Below are positions 60,512-64,000 of a DNA stretch of 64,000 nucleotides, piece by piece. The position numbers and the translations under genes are program-made. Source of the DNA: Isochrysis galbana (Eukaryota > Haptophyta > Isochrysidales > Isochrysidaceae); the NCBI GenBank assembly GCA_018136815.1, contig CM030943.1:1293975-1357974 (forward strand). Direction: 5' to 3'. Each line of letters begins with the position of its first letter. The stretch's first letter is position 1. Under the pieces are notes generated by a model that did not search any database, had not been told where the DNA came from, and saw only the letters and a list, made by a program, of their open reading frames with translations.

Positions 60512-63238
60512 TCACACCCGTTCTCCCATTTGATTCTCCAAGCCTGGCGGATATAAACCCCTCGGGTTCGGACCATCTTTCGAAGGTATCCCACTTCGGG
60601 GGATGCCACCCACGTGTGACGACTCCTCGTGCTCACCTGCCGCCGCACTCCCATCGTGCCGCTCCGCCACATCCACAGTCTCGTCCGTACTCACAATCTG
60701 GGCAGTGCCGGTCTGATCGACGGCCCTACTCAATGAGACGGACGAGTGCCTGCGCAACTCGGGACTGCAGCTGGCCCCAACATTGACAGGTATCAGAGGG
60801 ACCTCTACCGGCTCGGCGCCTTGCAGCATTGTTTTGAGGTCGCCGCGACCAACTCGCCCATTGCCATCGATGTCCATCTTGTGAAACAGCTTGAGGAATG
60901 GCTTCACCTGCGTGGGTGTAGCGTCGAGGGAGGCCAGCAGGGATGTGGGATGTTGGCCGGATGCAAGAGCAAGGACATTCGGCTCACGCCTCCAGGTGTG
61001 GGATGGAGTGAGCATTTGCACGCGTGAATTATCACCTGCTTGTGTGAGATAATCCCCAGCTCAATGAGCATGGCGAACGCGAACTCGAGGTCATGCAGGC
61101 CCTCGCCGTCTCTTTCCATGTACGGTCGCAGAGTTTTGGCATGCTGCAGCAGAGTCTCAACAAGATTCGGGTCTAGCCGACGATTCAGTTGGCGCATCTA
61201 GTAGAGGGGCAGGGTGGTAGGCTCATGTGCAATGTGGGGTTGTAGCGCAGGACGGTGTTACGGCAGTGTGCTCAAGTGTAGCGTGCGTTGGCTGAGCAAG
61301 GCAGCCACCTGAGCGAGCGCATCCGATCGCTCTTTAGTAATGCGGGAATTTGTTGCCAAGATGTCTGCGAGTCCACACACGGAGAGAACTATGTGGAAAA
61401 CTGCCCAAAGGCGCCCTCGCTGGGTGGTGACGGAGACATCACCGTAGCCGACAGTGGTCGCCGTGACCTGGGAGCAGGGGGCGGGCAGGCGGGTGGAAGA
61501 TAGGATCATGGGCAGCGCTTGAAGGCAGCTAATTCACAAGGGAGTTCGATGACGCAGACACTCCTGGCTAGGCCATGCGATGGCGACAAGAGATGAAACG
61601 CACAATGCAATGATAGAGCCATAGCCAGTATGTTCCCTCGGGCTCGATGGCAACGAAAACGGCTGCCGAGGTCAACTGGATGGTCCACCATAATAGGATG
61701 GAAGGAAGCAGGTTTTTAGGATAGAAGATGAGCGGATGCCTTGGTGCCCGAAAGTCTGCCTCGCCATCGCCGTTGATGTCAATGCCAGTGGGGGGAAACA
61801 TGCGATCGAGCACGCGCCGGCCGAAGGAGGAGATTGGCGTTGTGAAAGATATCACCACCGTCGAAATCTTCGGGAAAATAGCGACGATTCCGACGAGGAT
61901 AAAGCAGATGGTAAACACCTGTGGTACAAGTGAAACGGCTTACGCTGTGTGCTTGGCGGAGACGAGCGCGCACATTGTTACGCAATGGTCACAGAGAAGG
62001 AGAGGCAGGGCCGCAGTCTCATCGTCGCACAAATGCGTGAGCCGGCATGATTTGCAAGAAGCCGCAAGCAACGCAGCGTTGATGACGGCTCAGTGAAGGT
62101 GGAATCCCTCGCTGGCGCACCTTCATCCCCGGGTCGGAAGGTGTGAGATCCCCGTATCCGACGGTCGAAATGGTCACAACACTGAAGTAGAGGGCGTCAA
62201 CCACTGTCCATCCACACTGACCAAGTTCATCCTGCGTTTGCGCGAGCAAGGAGGTCGCATCGCGAACGGGGCAGTTGCTGACCGCGAATGCAAATCCGAA
62301 GCGGGATGATATGCTCGTACGCTCCATCGAGGACACGCACAGTCAGTGTCGAGCCCAGGAACTTTCCAACCACCAATCCCAGAGCCTATCCCTTTTGCGC
62401 CCGAGTGCGTTCAACTGTGATGGCTTGACCAAATCTTCATTTTTGGCCATCAAACCGACGTCTTCGTCTAACGACGTCTAGATGCATGGCTGCTGACTGC
62501 TTGGTCCACAACCATCGCCTATTACGTGAGTCACACCAGGTGTCGCGCACCTGAGTCGCTCCATTGATGATTATGGGCGTTGTGTCATTGCCGATATAGC
62601 ATTCCATAACGGCTTCTGAGACTTCACTCCGGCAATAGTAGTCAGACTCGCCTTCGTGTCAAGGCGACGGGAAGTCGTCGGAAACGGCAACGTCGTGTCA
62701 AGACCACGCGCTGAGGGCTCTTTCCTTATGCACTTGGCGTACGCATTGACAGGACTTCGGCCCTGCCCTCATCTCTCAGTTGGGGAAGCAATCGGGCCTC
62801 ACCTCTTAGGAAGACGCCGATGCCAATGAAGACGAACGCGGTGAGAACGAGCGCTTTGATTATCTCACCGATCGCAGCTTTCGGGATTCCGGTGTACCGG
62901 GCAACGGCAGTTTTGACCGCACTCAACTGCCTCTTGAGCAGGTTAGAGGTGGGCTGTCTATTATATTTGGAGATGGCGGGGGTGATGTGGTCTGTCGAAA
63001 TACGGTCGTCGGCGATGAGGACGTCAGCGATGCCGGTGGCTACGTTGGCGAGCACGCCCTCTACCGCTCTGAGCCCGATGCGCAGCTTCGACTCCTCGGG
63101 CTGGAGCGTGGAGGTGTCGGAGCCGCAGTCAGAGAAGGGCTGCGTGGGCTGCACACACACGTGCGCCAACTCGAACACCGCCGGCAGCGGCGGCTCGCAG
63201 CCATCCGGCTCGGACGAATCGGACATGCGTAGAGACAT
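60512..63238 (-). CDS. two-pore-domain K+ channel (TPK type) with EF hand, six exons
   Basis: Minus-strand exons: 63238-62803 (approximate end), one ending at 62121 whose 5' border is uncertain (about 62250-62340), then 61918-61604, 61467-61309, 61197-61036 and 60907-60512. The last four junctions are GT-AG and phase 0. Exon 1 has a cytosolic N-terminus and the first membrane helix (ALVLTAFVFIGIGVFL). Exon 2 has pore 1, DALYFSVVTISTVGYGDLTP. Exon 3 has helices FTICFILVGIVAIFPKI and SILLWWTIQLTSAAVFVAIE around an acidic DINGDGEADF loop. Pore 2, VTATTVGYGDVSVTTQRG, is built by joining exons 3 and 4. The C-terminus carries an EF hand, FHKMDIDGNGRVGRGDL, in the last exon. TVGYGD twice plus C-terminal EF-hand matches plant and protist TPK channels (vacuolar or plasma-membrane, Ca2+-regulated). 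The first canonical EF loop has Asp instead of Glu at position 12. Confidence 0.85.
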
Positions 63239-64000
63239 GGAGTAGGAGGCGCGCGCGCGGGGGGGGGGGGGGCGGGGGGGAAGAGAGGAAGGAAGGCAGA
63301 GATAGCAAAGGGAGGGAGGAGCGAAAGCGAGTGAGCAGGAGCGCGCGCGAGAGGGAGCGGGGCAAGAAGAGAGCAGATGGGGCGAGAGTGAAGGCGGCGG
63401 GTGGTGGAGGAGAGAGAGAACAAAACCACCATTCTAAGGGAAAGAAGAGAGGCTGGATCTCGAGAGAAGAAAGGAAGGAAGCTCTCTCTTCCTCACGACA
63501 CCGGCCCCCCCATCCAACAGCCTCTCGCTCTCCGGTCGAGTGGGGGGGAGAGAGAGAGAGTACCTGGTAGTCGAATCAAAGGACAACATCATCATCATCT
63601 CGAGCATGAATTCGTTTAGAAGGGAGGAGACCCCCCCCCCCCCTCCCACCACTGTCTGAGGATATGAAGAACTCGCCGCCACACAGAAAGAAGAAGGCGC
63701 GCGGTATATCAGGAAAGATACAAGCGAGCGTCCACCTACTTGAATATGAATCTAGGAGATCTCTGCAGAGAACACAAGCTTACTCAATGTGTGAGAGACG
63801 CTGCTGAGACTACTACAGAATGTGCTGCGATGTGAGAGAGAGACGCCTTCCGACGACAATATGGAAGAGAACAACCTTCTTAGCAGGAGTACTCGCTCCA
63901 TGTGAGAGACGCTGAGACTGCGCGCTCCGCACATCTCTCGGCGGATCCTCCGTCCCCCCCCCCTTCGAGCGCCACAGTGATGCGGAGCGCAGCGCGGAAA
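63239..64000. other. GA-rich 5' flank and repeats
   Basis: Purine-rich sequence (aga/gga) on the plus strand, G tract at 63260-63275, and three gtgagagacgctgag-like motifs at 63790, 63831 and 63901. No gene recognised before the window ends. Confidence 0.5.

Overview
This is a nuclear segment of a GC-rich unicellular eukaryote. Reading frames are split by short GT-AG introns (about 100 to 300 nt), non-coding DNA is full of C/G homopolymers, CT/GA microsatellites and diverged repeats, and genes point both ways with long spacers. Proteins include a meckelin-type transition-zone protein (so the lineage probably builds cilia or flagella), a two-pore K+ channel with an EF hand, an SRPK kinase, an RS/RGG CCCH RNA-binding protein, a TauE/SafE transporter and a protein resembling a conserved family of plants and algae. 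A flagellated alga (haptophyte, stramenopile or similar) fits best. The sequence alone does not fix the lineage, and the plastid link is inference.

Layout. 1-3 kb: repeats and a CT microsatellite. 3.1-5.5 kb: four-exon C2H2 zinc-finger gene. 6.4-8.4 kb: large fold-back inverted repeat. 9.2-10.9 kb: divergent VOC and crotonase genes; the crotonase gene runs into a 100-N assembly gap. 11.0-13.7 kb: meckelin-like gene entering the same gap from the other side. 14.5-19 kb: small two-membrane-segment protein, a secreted MFG-repeat (DUF285) protein, and a divergent pair of unknown genes bounded by a 22-bp direct repeat. 19.7-21.9 kb: cytochrome b561 fragment and an LTR-element leader. 22.3-26 kb: CCCH RS protein and LYR-ApaG fusion. 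26.4-29.8 kb: large element with long terminal inverted repeats holding gene fragments, unknown ORFs and a smaller nested element. 30.1-32.1 kb: TauE/SafE transporter. 33.5-37.4 kb: Ty3/gypsy-like remnants. 37.6-39.1 kb: secretory or glycosyltransferase-like gene. 39.6-41.4 kb: repeat with a 192-aa ORF and a LINE ORF1 copy. 43.1 kb: PDZ protein. 44.6-48.1 kb: 1043-aa coiled-coil protein. 49.1-51.7 kb: LINE with ORF1 and reverse transcriptase, interrupted by a second copy of the 192-aa-ORF repeat. 52.2-53.3 kb: two divergent paralogues of the small membrane protein. 54.1-56.0 kb: SRPK. 57-59 kb: repeats. 59.2-59.8 kb: conserved plant/algal-type protein. 60.5-63.2 kb: two-pore K+ channel.

The host genes are ordinary housekeeping, signalling and ciliary functions with no operon logic. 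The less expected content is (i) a three-member family of tiny membrane proteins sharing an M-x-V-Y start and an F-x-K-T-x-x-M-x-L-T tail, lying in repeat-bounded cassettes; (ii) the TIR element at 26.4-29.8 kb carrying captured gene fragments; (iii) a chimeric LINE with an opposite-strand 192-aa ORF; and (iv) one dispersed repeat placed just upstream of two unrelated genes. Splice junctions were chosen by reading-frame continuity and family similarity; no transcripts were available.
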